From positions 2,786,001-2,850,000 of the forward strand of contig NZ_AP024745.1 of NCBI RefSeq assembly GCF_019704555.1: DNA of 64,000 nt, given 5' to 3'. The notes under the pieces are model-generated. The model did no database searches. It worked only from the letters and a program-made list of their open reading frames with translations, and was not told the DNA's origin. Both the position numbers and the translations under genes were made by a program. This DNA comes from Actinoplanes sp. L3-i22 (GTDB lineage Bacteria; Actinomycetota; Actinomycetes; Mycobacteriales; Micromonosporaceae). The first letter of the stretch is position 1. Each line of letters opens with the position of its first letter. Below, piece by piece: positions 7,664 through 15,795 of the stretch.

Positions 7664-10600
7664 TCAGCCGGCGCCGGGCCGAGCGGTGAAGACGGTCAGG
7701 CGGGTGAGCGCCTCTTCCGGGGTGCCGATGGACCGGCGATAGGCGAGATAACTGTTGACGGCTCCGGTGATCGTGCTTCGGTCCAGGTCCGGCCTCTCCA
7801 GTAGGTCGGCCAGATCGCCCGGCGCGATCCTTGACCAGACCAGGTCGCCGAACTCGGCCAGTGCGCGTACCAGTCCGATTCGGAATTTGTTGTCGACCTG
7901 TTCCCGTGCAAACCTGGACACCATTTCCGGCATGACGATGATGTCGCTGAGCGGCTCTATTCGTGACGGTAGCCCCATGGCCGGGAAGAGTCGCTCCCCG
8001 TTTCTTTGGAGGGTGTCGGCAAGCATGAACTGCAAGGCATTCGGGTAATTGGTGATCGAATCGATGCGATCCGCGAATCGTTCGTCCGTGAGCAGGTAGG
8101 GGCAGCGGTGGGCGAGATTCAGCAGCACGTAGCTCTCTGCTCCGCCGTCGGCATCGAGCGCGAGGTCGACGAGTGACCTCGTCAGGTCGCGATCGAGGAA
8201 TGGGGCGTCGTCGACCAGCATCGTGAGGAGAATGTGGACAGCTATCTCATCGACGCTGTCCCCCAAACGGCGCATCAGGTCGAGGATCGACTCATAGGCT
8301 CGCTCATCATAGGGCGTCATGCGATCCAGGGCCGGTACGGGCCACCGATTCGCTTGCAACTCCGTGATCTTTGTATAGAGATTCAGATGTGCGGAGTCCG
8401 CTGGTTCGACCCCACGCCATAATGCGTCTCCGGCAGCGGACCGGAGTTCGCTTCCGGAGTTCTGGGAAAGTCGGGCGAAGCTGATTTCTGGATGAAAAAA
8501 AGGGATGGTTTCTGATTCGTAGCTGACCAGGCCGTCATCCATGTGGAGTGATCCGAGAATGCTCAGCTGCCCGTCCTCTGTCAATCCAGCCCGCCACAAC
8601 TGGACGGTAGAGGCCCAGTAATCGCTGGTAGTCAGGTCGCGAACCAGGAGGCTGCCGGACAAGGCGATCAACAGAGAGGCGAGATTTGCGGTATAGGTCG
8701 CGAGTCCGTTGATCACATCATGCGGAGCATGGCGGCCGACGTCGCCCCGGTTCCGTGGCTTGCGGGCTCGGTTGAACAGGTAGGCGAGCATGCCGGCCGT
8801 CGAGTCGACGGCATCCCGGGAGATGAGCCGCTGAGCGAAGCGGACCACCGGCTGTCGCGTGGTCAGGCATCGGTGGCTGAGCAGCGCGAACAGCAGATCA
8901 TCGTCGAGTGAGTCGAGGCTGTCGCGGACGTTCAGTCGCTCCCAGTCTCCGGCCAGATAGCTCAGCTCACGCGCCACGTACTCGGCGACCAGGTACTCGC
9001 CGAAGGTGGCATGCAGGAACTCGTAGCTGCGGAGGCTCGACTCCTCGTGCTCCCGAGCCTGGCCGACGTGGATGAAGAAGAACGCCGCCACGGTTGACTT
9101 GGCCCGGGTCAACGGCTCGGCGAAGCCGGCCCGGCGTTCCGTCGGCGGCGCGGGGGCGAGGACCTTCAGGTCGTGGCTCAGCTCGTCCTCGGTGACGAAC
9201 TGGCGTCCACGATTGAACATCGCGAACGCGGCGATCGACAGGTCTCGCCGGAGCGCGACCTCCCGTTTGCGCTGCTCGTCCGCGCTGATCTCGGCAGTGG
9301 CCTTCCCACGGACCTGCCGGGTGATGAACGAGTCGAGAAGCGCGCTGTAGAGATCGGCGCCCTGCAACGCCGGATCGGCCAATGCGCGATCGCCCGCACC
9401 GGCGGCGTAGATCGCGAGCAGGAACAGCAGGAGCGGCTGACGGCCCAGTTCCGCCTTGCTGAGCACGGTCTCGGCGGCGAGTGGGGCGAAGCCCGGAGAG
9501 TGCGTGTTCGCCAGGTTCCAGGTGGCGGTCCAGCGCCGGACCTGCTCCTCGGAGAAGTCCTCCAACCGGATCAGCGTGGTGCCCTCGGGCACCCGGACCC
9601 GGTCCATCACCAGGTGGCGGGAGGTGATGACGGTGATCACCGCGTTCCCGTCCGCCCATTCGTCGCGTTGGAAGTCGGTGACGCGCTCGATGTAATCGCT
9701 CTGGGTGGTCTCGGTGGCCTGGATCAGTTCGTCTAGCCCGTCGAAGATGACAATCTTGGTCTTCTCCGACTCCCGGACCAGCGAGCCCCAGCTCAGCGAT
9801 TCCCGCGTGCTCTGCTCCAGCGCCACCTCGATCTGGCGGTGCGGGTCCGCCGCGGCGTCGACCTGGCGCAGTTTGACCAGAACCGTGGTGAACGACTCGG
9901 CCGGGATCCGCGCCGCAACGACCTCAGTGAGCAGCGTCTTCCCCGCTCCGGGATGGCCGAGGACGACCAGCGGCTGGCGCACGCTCCCCGGGGAGACCAG
10001 GTATTCGGTGAGGAAGCCGGCCAGGTCGTCGCTCGGCGGGATTCCGTCCCACCAGTCCTCGTTCGCCGGCTCGGACTCCTTCGTCATGACTGCCCGCCGG
10101 TACCGCGGACTGATGAAGCCGTCCTGGACGGAGGGGAAGGTGAGCCCCGGCGTTGCGGTTCGCCAGATCGGCTGGTCCAGGATGCTACGTGCCCGCCGGA
10201 ACAACTTGCGCTCGACGTCGCTGGTCGCGCCCGGGAAACCGCCCAGCTCGGTCAGGCGGGCCTGCAGGCCGGCGAGCGAGTCGCCCTGGCTGTGAATCGT
10301 CGAGGCGAGGTCGGTGATCTTCTTCGCCGTCGCGGAGGTCGCGTCGAGCTGCACCCAGAAGCCGAACTCGGGGATGTCCACCGCGAACCGCACGAACTGC
10401 TCCCGATAGATGTCTTCGGCCTTTGCGACCACCGTGGTGCTCAGGGCCGACTTCGCCGGATCGCCCGGATAGGCCCGCTCCCACGCCTCGAGCCCGTCGA
10501 AGAACCCGATCAGGGTCGTCATCAGCCGATGGAACGCGTTCTCGATCCGCCCGAGGTTGTCTTCGAAGCCGCAGGTCGGTGTGGGCATCGGAAGGCTTCC

Positions 10601-10987
10601 GGATTGAAGTTCCCGGCCGAACGCCCCGGCGGGTGGGCGTTCGACGATCCGGTGTCTGTCGTCGTCGGTCACCTCGAGTCCGGTCACCTCGGTGAACGCC
10701 TCGAAGAACGCCGACAGGCCGATCACGGTGTGCGCTGCTTCGAGCAACTCGAAGTGGTGCTTGCCGACCGTTGACTTGATCCGTCCGGCGGCGGTCCCGG
10801 TCAGGTCGCGGATCAGCTTGATCGCTTCGCTCTTGGGGTCGACCAGTGCGAAGGACGCACCCAGGGTGAACGGCGCGGTGGCGAAGATCAGGCCGCCGAG
10901 CAGGGTGTCGAGCTTGCTGACACGTTGGTCGTCCTGGGCGACGATCCGCAGAGCCTCGGCGTAGCTCATCGGTCGGATACGGCTCAC
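7664..10987 (-). CDS. NACHT-domain STAND NTPase with NNH7-like N-terminus
   Basis: About 1107 residues. The N-terminus (MSYAEALRIVAQ, KLDTLLGGL, FFEAFTEV) matches the pattern of the NACHT N-terminal helical domain type 7 of actinobacterial conflict NTPases. The NACHT module follows, with Walker A GHPGAGKT (about 344-351) and Walker B IVIFDGLDELIQ (about 412-423), then about 680 residues of helical, leucine-rich C-terminus, probably the sensor. No nuclease or TIR effector is visible. The GTG at 10987 is preferred (GGAAGGA 9 bp upstream); GTG 11008 and ATG 10969 are alternatives. Related bacterial NACHT proteins sense phage products. The 3' third (about 7850-8720) is visibly richer in A/T, including an A7 run, hinting at transfer. 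Confidence 0.88.
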   Translation of the reverse strand: MSRIRPMSYAEALRIVAQDDQRVSKLDTLLGGLIFATAPFTLGASFALVDPKSEAIKLIRDLTGTAAGRIKSTVGKHHFELLEAAHTVIGLSAFFEAFTEVTGLEVTDDDRHRIVERPPAGAFGRELQSGSLPMPTPTCGFEDNLGRIENAFHRLMTTLIGFFDGLEAWERAYPGDPAKSALSTTVVAKAEDIYREQFVRFAVDIPEFGFWVQLDATSATAKKITDLASTIHSQGDSLAGLQARLTELGGFPGATSDVERKLFRRARSILDQPIWRTATPGLTFPSVQDGFISPRYRRAVMTKESEPANEDWWDGIPPSDDLAGFLTEYLVSPGSVRQPLVVLGHPGAGKTLLTEVVAARIPAESFTTVLVKLRQVDAAADPHRQIEVALEQSTRESLSWGSLVRESEKTKIVIFDGLDELIQATETTQSDYIERVTDFQRDEWADGNAVITVITSRHLVMDRVRVPEGTTLIRLEDFSEEQVRRWTATWNLANTHSPGFAPLAAETVLSKAELGRQPLLLFLLAIYAAGAGDRALADPALQGADLYSALLDSFITRQVRGKATAEISADEQRKREVALRRDLSIAAFAMFNRGRQFVTEDELSHDLKVLAPAPPTERRAGFAEPLTRAKSTVAAFFFIHVGQAREHEESSLRSYEFLHATFGEYLVAEYVARELSYLAGDWERLNVRDSLDSLDDDLLFALLSHRCLTTRQPVVRFAQRLISRDAVDSTAGMLAYLFNRARKPRNRGDVGRHAPHDVINGLATYTANLASLLIALSGSLLVRDLTTSDYWASTVQLWRAGLTEDGQLSILGSLHMDDGLVSYESETIPFFHPEISFARLSQNSGSELRSAAGDALWRGVEPADSAHLNLYTKITELQANRWPVPALDRMTPYDERAYESILDLMRRLGDSVDEIAVHILLTMLVDDAPFLDRDLTRSLVDLALDADGGAESYVLLNLAHRCPYLLTDERFADRIDSITNYPNALQFMLADTLQRNGERLFPAMGLPSRIEPLSDIIVMPEMVSRFAREQVDNKFRIGLVRALAEFGDLVWSRIAPGDLADLLERPDLDRSTITGAVNSYLAYRRSIGTPEEALTRLTVFTARPGAG

Positions 10988-11087
10988 GAGGCAGGGTCCT
11001 TCCGCCACGGTGGACAGTCCGGGGCATCGACCCTGGCAGTGGCGGGACGCCGTGTCAACGACCCATCACCCGCCGTGGCGAGCGTGG

Positions 11088-11351
11088 TCAGCGGTGGGTG
11101 CGGCGGCGGATCAGGATGAGGGCGACCGCGGCGGCGAACAGGTCGAGGGCGATGAGCACGCCGACCCAGCCGAACAGGAGCATGACCAGGGGGATCGTGA
11201 TGAACAGCAGGGCGCACAGGACCGGGACCGCCGGGGAGGGTGGCTCCGCCGGGACGCCGGCCAGGCCGTCCATCCGGGCGGTGAAGTCCGGGTCGTGTTG
11301 CAGGTGGCGTTCCAGATCGGCCAGGGCGCGGCGCTCGTTGTCGTTCAACAT
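11088..11351 (-). CDS. DUF3040 membrane protein
   Basis: 87 residues. It opens with the DUF3040 signature LNDNERRALADLERHLQHDP, an amphipathic cytoplasmic helix. A Pro-rich turn (EPPSPAVP) and two closely spaced membrane helices (about 44-60 and 62-80, PLVMLLFGWVGVLIALDLF) follow, with a basic tail (RRRTHR). DUF3040 proteins are small, actinobacteria-specific and of unknown function. The frame is open further upstream, but this ATG gives the normal family length. It is a stand-alone gene. Confidence 0.85.
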   Translation of the reverse strand: MLNDNERRALADLERHLQHDPDFTARMDGLAGVPAEPPSPAVPVLCALLFITIPLVMLLFGWVGVLIALDLFAAAVALILIRRRTHR

Positions 11352-11430
11352 CGAAGTTACCCCCGGGAGGTCCAGCGGACTCCCCGGTGTTACCCCGGCG
11401 CCACGGTGCGCCAAACGCTGCTGCGAATTC

Positions 11431-12519
11431 TTATAAACCGGACGCGAAGAGGGCGGTGAGCAGCGCGATCCGCTCGCCGATTCCGGCGATCGACACCCAT
11501 TCGGTACGGGCGTGCGCACCCCCGCCGCGCGGTCCCAGCCCGTCGACGGTGGGCCGCCCGAGCGCGCCTGTCGTGTTGGTGTCGGCCGCGCCGTCGGCGG
11601 GCCGGCCGTCGAGGGTCTGCCCGATCCCGGCGGCGATCGCGGCGAGCCGGGCGAGCAGCCGGTCCCCGGCCGGATCCGGTCGCCAGGTGGGCCGATGCGA
11701 CAGCAGCCGGCTGCGCACCGTGGCCCGCTCCCGGACCGCCCGCAGCGCGGCGAGCTCGCCGAGCACCACCCGCTCGTCCTCCGGGTCGGCGAAACGCAAC
11801 CCCAGGTCGGCGTACGCCTGACCGGCCACCACGTTGGTCCGCCCGCCACCGGTGACCGTTCCGGTGTTGACCAGCACCGGCCGCCCCGCCCCGAGCTCCC
11901 GCACGCGCAGCAACTGGTCGACGAGCTCGTCGATGGCGTTCACCCCGGCGTCCGGGTCGAGCGCGGCGTGCGCCTCCATACCGGTCACCTCGATCCGCGC
12001 CCGGGTGCTGCCGCGCCGGCCGGTCTTCAGGTCGCCGCCCGGATGCGGCGGCTCCATCCCGAGCACCGCCACGGCCCGCTTCGCCTCGGCCGCCACCAGG
12101 GCGGTCGCGGTGGGCGACCCGATCTCCTCATCCGCGACGACGATCACGCGCAGGTCAGGGGCCGGCCCGCTCAGGGCGGCGACCGTCGCGAGCAGCGCCG
12201 CGATCCCGGCTTTCGTGTCGTAGACGCCCGGCCCGCGGATCACGTCGCCGTCCACCCTCCACGGCATCTCGGCGAGCGTCCCCACCGGCCACACCGTGTC
12301 GTAGTGGGTGAGGATCAGAATCGGACCATCGCCACCACTGCCGGCCCGGCTCCAGATCAGGTGATCGCCGGTCGGATGCCGCTCCCGGGCCGTCGTGAAC
12401 CCGGCCGCCGCCGCGTCCGCCTCCAGCATCTCGGCCAGCCCGGCCAGCGCCGTGACGTCACCCGTGGGCGACTCGGCCAGCGTGTACCGATGCAGCGCCG
12501 CGACCACCGGAGACGTCAT
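11431..12519 (-). CDS. M20 family metallohydrolase, probable N-succinyl/acyl-L-amino acid deacylase
   Basis: 362 residues of the M20 fold (carboxypeptidase G2/ArgE/DapE group). Metal ligands appear in order: His in LTHYDTVWPVGT, bridging Asp in GPGVYDTKAG, the catalytic Glu pair in VVADEEIGS, and GMEPPHPGGDLKTG. The inserted dimerisation domain contains the substrate His (TGMEAHAALDPDAGVNA). It removes an acyl group from an amino acid. Divergent from the GNAT-SIS-racemase operon, it completes the set known from Geobacillus in which an M20 enzyme desuccinylates N-succinyl-L-amino acids. A consensus promoter places transcription start at or next to the ATG. Confidence 0.88.
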   Translation of the reverse strand: MTSPVVAALHRYTLAESPTGDVTALAGLAEMLEADAAAAGFTTARERHPTGDHLIWSRAGSGGDGPILILTHYDTVWPVGTLAEMPWRVDGDVIRGPGVYDTKAGIAALLATVAALSGPAPDLRVIVVADEEIGSPTATALVAAEAKRAVAVLGMEPPHPGGDLKTGRRGSTRARIEVTGMEAHAALDPDAGVNAIDELVDQLLRVRELGAGRPVLVNTGTVTGGGRTNVVAGQAYADLGLRFADPEDERVVLGELAALRAVRERATVRSRLLSHRPTWRPDPAGDRLLARLAAIAAGIGQTLDGRPADGAADTNTTGALGRPTVDGLGPRGGGAHARTEWVSIAGIGERIALLTALFASGL

Positions 12520-12525
12520 ATCCGC

Positions 12526-12554
12526 ACGCTAAGTTGCGACCGACTGGTTGTCAA
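12526..12554 (-). promoter_or_regulatory. near-consensus promoter of the M20 gene, leaderless
   Basis: On the minus strand TTGACA (12554-12549), a 17-bp spacer and TAGCGT (12531-12526) form a good primary-sigma promoter. Only 6 bases separate the -10 box from the ATG at 12519, so the mRNA should start at or next to the A of ATG. No Shine-Dalgarno sequence is present, consistent with a leaderless transcript. Confidence 0.65.
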
Positions 12555-12627
12555 CGTGCTCGGATAGGACCAGGATGACAGTCATACGATCGCTATCTTC
12601 AAGGAGTGCGGCAGTGAGGGAGGGCGG

Positions 12628-13329
12628 ATGGACGTCACGGTCCGGGAGCTGGGCGGGATGGCCGAGTGGACCGCCGCCTGCGCCCTCTACCGCGAGGTGT
12701 TCGGCTACACCGCGCCCGAGTGGGGCCTCAACCCGCGCCTGCTCGCCGCGCTGAGGGAGAACGGCGGCACCGTGATCGGCGCGCTCACCGGCGACGGCAC
12801 GCTCGCCGGCTTCTGCTACGGATTCCCCGGCATCGAGGCCGGCGAGCTCTACCACTATTCGCAGGCCGCCGCGGTCAAGGTGGGCTTCCAGGGCGGCGGC
12901 TTGGGGCGATTGCTGAAGTACGGGCAGGCCACCGTCGCCCGGCGGACGGGTGCGCGGACCATGCGGTGGACGTTCGATCCGTACGCGTTGCGCAACGCCC
13001 ACTTCAACCTGGCCGTGCTGGGCGCCGTCGGCATCCGGTTCCTCCCCGACTTCTACCGCGAGCCGGGCACCGATCGGGTGCTCGTGAGCTGGGACCTGAC
13101 CGATGCCGATCAGGGCGTTCCACGTCGTACGGAAAATGTGGGCGGACCCGGCGGCGGTCGTGTGGTGGCCGCGGCAGGGGAGGGTTTCGCGGCGCCGGAC
13201 CCGACGGACCGGGCCTGGTTGCGGCAGGAGCTGGTGGCCCGGTTCGCCGCCGGGGAACGCCTGGTCGGGGTGGTCCGTCCGGAGGCGGGCGAGGGCCGCG
13301 CCGCCTACCTGTTCGAGGCGGTCGCGTGA
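12628..13329 (+). CDS. COG3375-type GNAT, probable succinyl-CoA:D-amino acid N-succinyltransferase
   Basis: 233 residues. The GNAT acyl-CoA site is visible as QAAAVKVGFQGGGLGRLLK (about 91-109; R/Q-x-x-G-x-G/A type). The segment RWTFDPYALRNAHFNLAVLG followed by GIRFLPDFY is the hallmark of COG3375, a GNAT branch that recurs with N-acylamino acid racemases. In Geobacillus the homologue succinylates D-amino acids from succinyl-CoA. A C-terminal extension (about 165-233) follows the core. It is first in a coupled operon (GTGA overlap with the SIS gene), with GAGGGAGGG as RBS. Substrate range is inferred from context. Confidence 0.82.
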   Translation: MDVTVRELGGMAEWTAACALYREVFGYTAPEWGLNPRLLAALRENGGTVIGALTGDGTLAGFCYGFPGIEAGELYHYSQAAAVKVGFQGGGLGRLLKYGQATVARRTGARTMRWTFDPYALRNAHFNLAVLGAVGIRFLPDFYREPGTDRVLVSWDLTDADQGVPRRTENVGGPGGGRVVAAAGEGFAAPDPTDRAWLRQELVARFAAGERLVGVVRPEAGEGRAAYLFEAVA

Positions 13330-13970
13330 CCTCGCGGGGGACGCCCGCCGACCGCTTCGACCGCAACGTCCAGCGGCGCTCGGCGCAGGTGCTCAAGCAG
13401 CGGGTGCTGGACCAGCAGCGGGCCGAGTTCGATCAGGCGCTGGCGTGGGCCGCCGAGCACGAGTCGATCGAGCGGGCCGCGGCGCTGATCGTGTCGGCCC
13501 GCCGGCGGTACCTGATCGGCTCCGGCAAATCGCTCAGCTACGCGTCGCTGCTCGCGTCCGATCTGAGCGCCGGACTCTCCGCGGTGCACCTGGTCGACGG
13601 CGTGCCGTTGCGCGCGCTCGACGTGCTCAGCGACATCCGGCAGGGCGATCTGCTGATCGCCGTCTCGCTGGAGCGGTACCGGCGGGAGACGGTCGACGTC
13701 GCCGCCGCCTACGTCCGGCACGGCGGTGACCTGGTGCTGGTCACCGACGCCGAGGACGCGCCGCTGGCCGGGATCGCGACGGCGCGGATCGTGGTGGGGA
13801 CCGGCAGCGCGTCGTACGTGAACTCGCCCACCTCGATCGTGCTGGCCCTGCACCTGCTCGCGACCCTGACCATCGCCAGCTCGAAGGGCGCCGGCCGGCG
13901 TCTGCGGGACCGTGACGCGCTCGCCGCCGAGCTCGGCGTCTACGTCGGCGAGCCGGGGGCGACACCATGA
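13326..13970 (+). CDS. SIS domain protein (RpiR-like, no HTH)
   Basis: 214 residues. After a charged helical N-terminus (1-50, QRRSAQVLKQRVLDQQRAEF) comes one SIS sugar-isomerase-type fold (about 50-195) with the phosphosugar-loop pattern YLIGSGKSLSYASLLASDL and the second loop LIAVSLERYRRETVDVA. RpiR regulators have an N-terminal HTH of about 75 residues; here only about 50 residues precede the SIS fold and no HTH is apparent. It may therefore be a ligand-binding or isomerase-like subunit. It overlaps both neighbours (GTGA and ATGA), so it belongs to the amino acid racemisation operon; its role there is unknown. Confidence 0.8.
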   Translation: MTSRGTPADRFDRNVQRRSAQVLKQRVLDQQRAEFDQALAWAAEHESIERAAALIVSARRRYLIGSGKSLSYASLLASDLSAGLSAVHLVDGVPLRALDVLSDIRQGDLLIAVSLERYRRETVDVAAAYVRHGGDLVLVTDAEDAPLAGIATARIVVGTGSASYVNSPTSIVLALHLLATLTIASSKGAGRRLRDRDALAAELGVYVGEPGATP

Positions 13971-15067
13971 TCCGGATCAGTCACGTGGAGCTGCGGCGGG
14001 TCCGGCTGCCGCTGGTCCGCCAGTTCCGGACCAGCTCGCACGCCAAGCGCGAGCTGGAGCACATCCTGGTGGCCGTCACCGATCAGGACGGCGTGACCGG
14101 GTGGGGCGAGATCGCGTCGCCGAGCGGGCCGTTCTACTCCGCGGAGACCGTGGAGAGCTGCTGGGCGGTGGCCCGGGATCACCTGACGCCGCTGGTCACG
14201 GGCGTGGAGTGGGAGCATCCGGCCGAGCTGGCGGCGGTGCTGGCGCGGGTCCGGGGGAACCAGTTCGCGCGGGCCGGGTTCGACATGGCGGCGTGGGCGC
14301 TGTGGTCGCTGCGGGCCGGTGTCCCGCTGGCGCGGGCACTCGGCGGGACCCGGGAGCGGGTGGCCGCCGGGGTCTCGCTGGGGATCGAGCCGACCATCGA
14401 CGAGCTGCTCGAACAGGTCGCCGTGCGGGTCGTGGAGGGGTATCAGCGGGTCAAGCTGAAGATCGCGCCGGGGTGGGACGTGGCGCCGGTGCGCGCGGTG
14501 CGGGCGGCGTTCCCGGTGGTTCCGGTTCATGTCGACGCCAACGGCGCCTACCCGGCGGGGGAGCACGGCGTCTTCCGCGAGCTGGACGCGCTCGGCCTGG
14601 TGATGATCGAGCAGCCGTTCGCGCCCCGGGCGTTCGTCGCGCACGCGGAGCTGCAGGCGACCCTGACCACCCCGATCTGCCTGGACGAGTCGGTCGAGGA
14701 GGTGGACGACCTGGTCACCGCGCTGCGTCTGGGGGCCGGCCGGATCCTCAACATCAAGGTCTCGCGGATGGGCGGCCTCACCCCGGCGGTGCGCGCGCAC
14801 GACCTGGCGGTGGCCGAGGGGATGCCGGTGTGGTGCGGCGGCATGCACGAGTTCGGCATCGGCCGCGCGGCGAACGTGGCGCTCAGCGCGCTGCCCGGGT
14901 TCACCCTGCCTTCGGACGTCTCCGGCTCGGACAAGTACTACGCCCGGGACGTCACCACGGCGCCGGTGGTGTGCGAGGCCGGATTCGTCACGGTTCCCGA
15001 GGTTCCGGGGCTCGGCTGGTCGCCGGATCCGTCGTTCCTGGCGGAGCGCACCGTCGCCCTGATCTGA
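13967..15067 (+). CDS. enolase-superfamily N-acylamino acid racemase / o-succinylbenzoate synthase (NSAR/OSBS)
   Basis: 366 residues, muconate-lactonizing-enzyme subgroup. The capping domain (1-125) leads into the TIM barrel. Catalytic residues are visible in order: KLKIAPGWD (K-x-K base), metal ligands HVDANGAY, MIEQPF and CLDES, and the second base NIKVSRMGG on the opposite face. That set is shared by OSBS and N-succinylamino acid racemases. Genome context (succinyltransferase-like GNAT upstream, M20 divergent, no men genes) favours racemisation of N-succinyl-D-amino acids over menaquinone synthesis. It is translationally coupled to the SIS gene. Confidence 0.88.
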   Translation: MIRISHVELRRVRLPLVRQFRTSSHAKRELEHILVAVTDQDGVTGWGEIASPSGPFYSAETVESCWAVARDHLTPLVTGVEWEHPAELAAVLARVRGNQFARAGFDMAAWALWSLRAGVPLARALGGTRERVAAGVSLGIEPTIDELLEQVAVRVVEGYQRVKLKIAPGWDVAPVRAVRAAFPVVPVHVDANGAYPAGEHGVFRELDALGLVMIEQPFAPRAFVAHAELQATLTTPICLDESVEEVDDLVTALRLGAGRILNIKVSRMGGLTPAVRAHDLAVAEGMPVWCGGMHEFGIGRAANVALSALPGFTLPSDVSGSDKYYARDVTTAPVVCEAGFVTVPEVPGLGWSPDPSFLAERTVALI

Positions 15068-15127
15068 CAGCCTGTGCACAGCACTCTTTGAGGGGTCTCT
15101 GAGGTTCGTTCCGGTGGTCGGGGCCGA

Positions 15128-15141
15128 GGAAAGCGCTTACC
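15128..15141. promoter_or_regulatory. LacI-type palindrome upstream of DUF4956 operon
   Basis: GGAAAGCGCTTACC is a 14-bp inverted repeat with one mismatch around a central GC step, the shape of LacI-family operators. It lies 87 bp upstream of the DUF4956 start. The cognate regulator is unknown. Confidence 0.4.
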
Positions 15142-15228
15142 GTAGCCATCGAAGTTCACCGATACGTAACCTTGCGGCCGGATTCCGTTCAGCGGACCGG
15201 CCGGGAACCCCCGGGAGGTCGCCCCACC

Positions 15229-15795
15229 ATGCACCGGATCTTGCTCTTCGGGATAGATCTCCTGGCGGTGTGCGTGCTCGTCTTCGGACTCTACTTCCCC
15301 CGGCACCGCCGGCGGGACCTGGTCGTCGCCTACCTCGGGGTCAACGTCGGGGTGCTCGCGGTCGCCGGGTCGCTCAGCTCCAGCACGGCCGGCGCCGGCC
15401 TCGGACTCGGCCTGTTCGGGGTGCTGTCGATCATCCGGCTCCGCTCGACCGAGCTGGACCAGCACGAGGTGGCGTACTACTTCTCCGCGCTCGCGCTGGG
15501 CATCCTGGGGCCGCTGACCGTCGGCGAGACGTGGCTCGGGCCGGCCCTGATGGCCCTGATCCTGCTGGTCATCTACCTCGGTGACCACCCCCGGCTGTTC
15601 CGCTCCTACCAGCGGCAGGTGCTGGTGCTGGACGCCGCGTACACCGACCGGACCGCGCTGATCGCCCAGGTGGAACGCGTGCTCGGCGCCCGGATCCACG
15701 CGGTCGCCGTGGAGCGGGTCGACCTGGTCAACGAGACCACCGTGGTCGAGGTCCGCTACTCGACGGCCGCCGCCCTGGTCGAGGCGGTCCGATGA
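15229..15795 (+). CDS. DUF4956 membrane protein
   Basis: 188 residues. Four membrane helices occupy about 4-22, 29-46, 50-70 and 85-125. The signature between helices 3 and 4 (GLGLGLFGVLSIIRLRSTEL) and following YYFSALALGI are typical of DUF4956. A soluble C-terminal domain (about 130-188) follows. The ATG at 15229 has GGGAGG upstream; the frame is open earlier without an RBS. DUF4956 genes habitually accompany VTC-domain and CotH/DUF4353 genes, as here. Function is unproven; a link to polyphosphate or cell-surface modification is proposed from the VTC partner. Confidence 0.88.
   Translation: MHRILLFGIDLLAVCVLVFGLYFPRHRRRDLVVAYLGVNVGVLAVAGSLSSSTAGAGLGLGLFGVLSIIRLRSTELDQHEVAYYFSALALGILGPLTVGETWLGPALMALILLVIYLGDHPRLFRSYQRQVLVLDAAYTDRTALIAQVERVLGARIHAVAVERVDLVNETTVVEVRYSTAAALVEAVR

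Noticed and set aside
13967..15067. Menaquinone biosynthesis menC
   Set aside because: The family overlaps with OSBS, but no other men gene is nearby and the GNAT/M20 context matches amino acid racemisation. Residual OSBS activity cannot be excluded.
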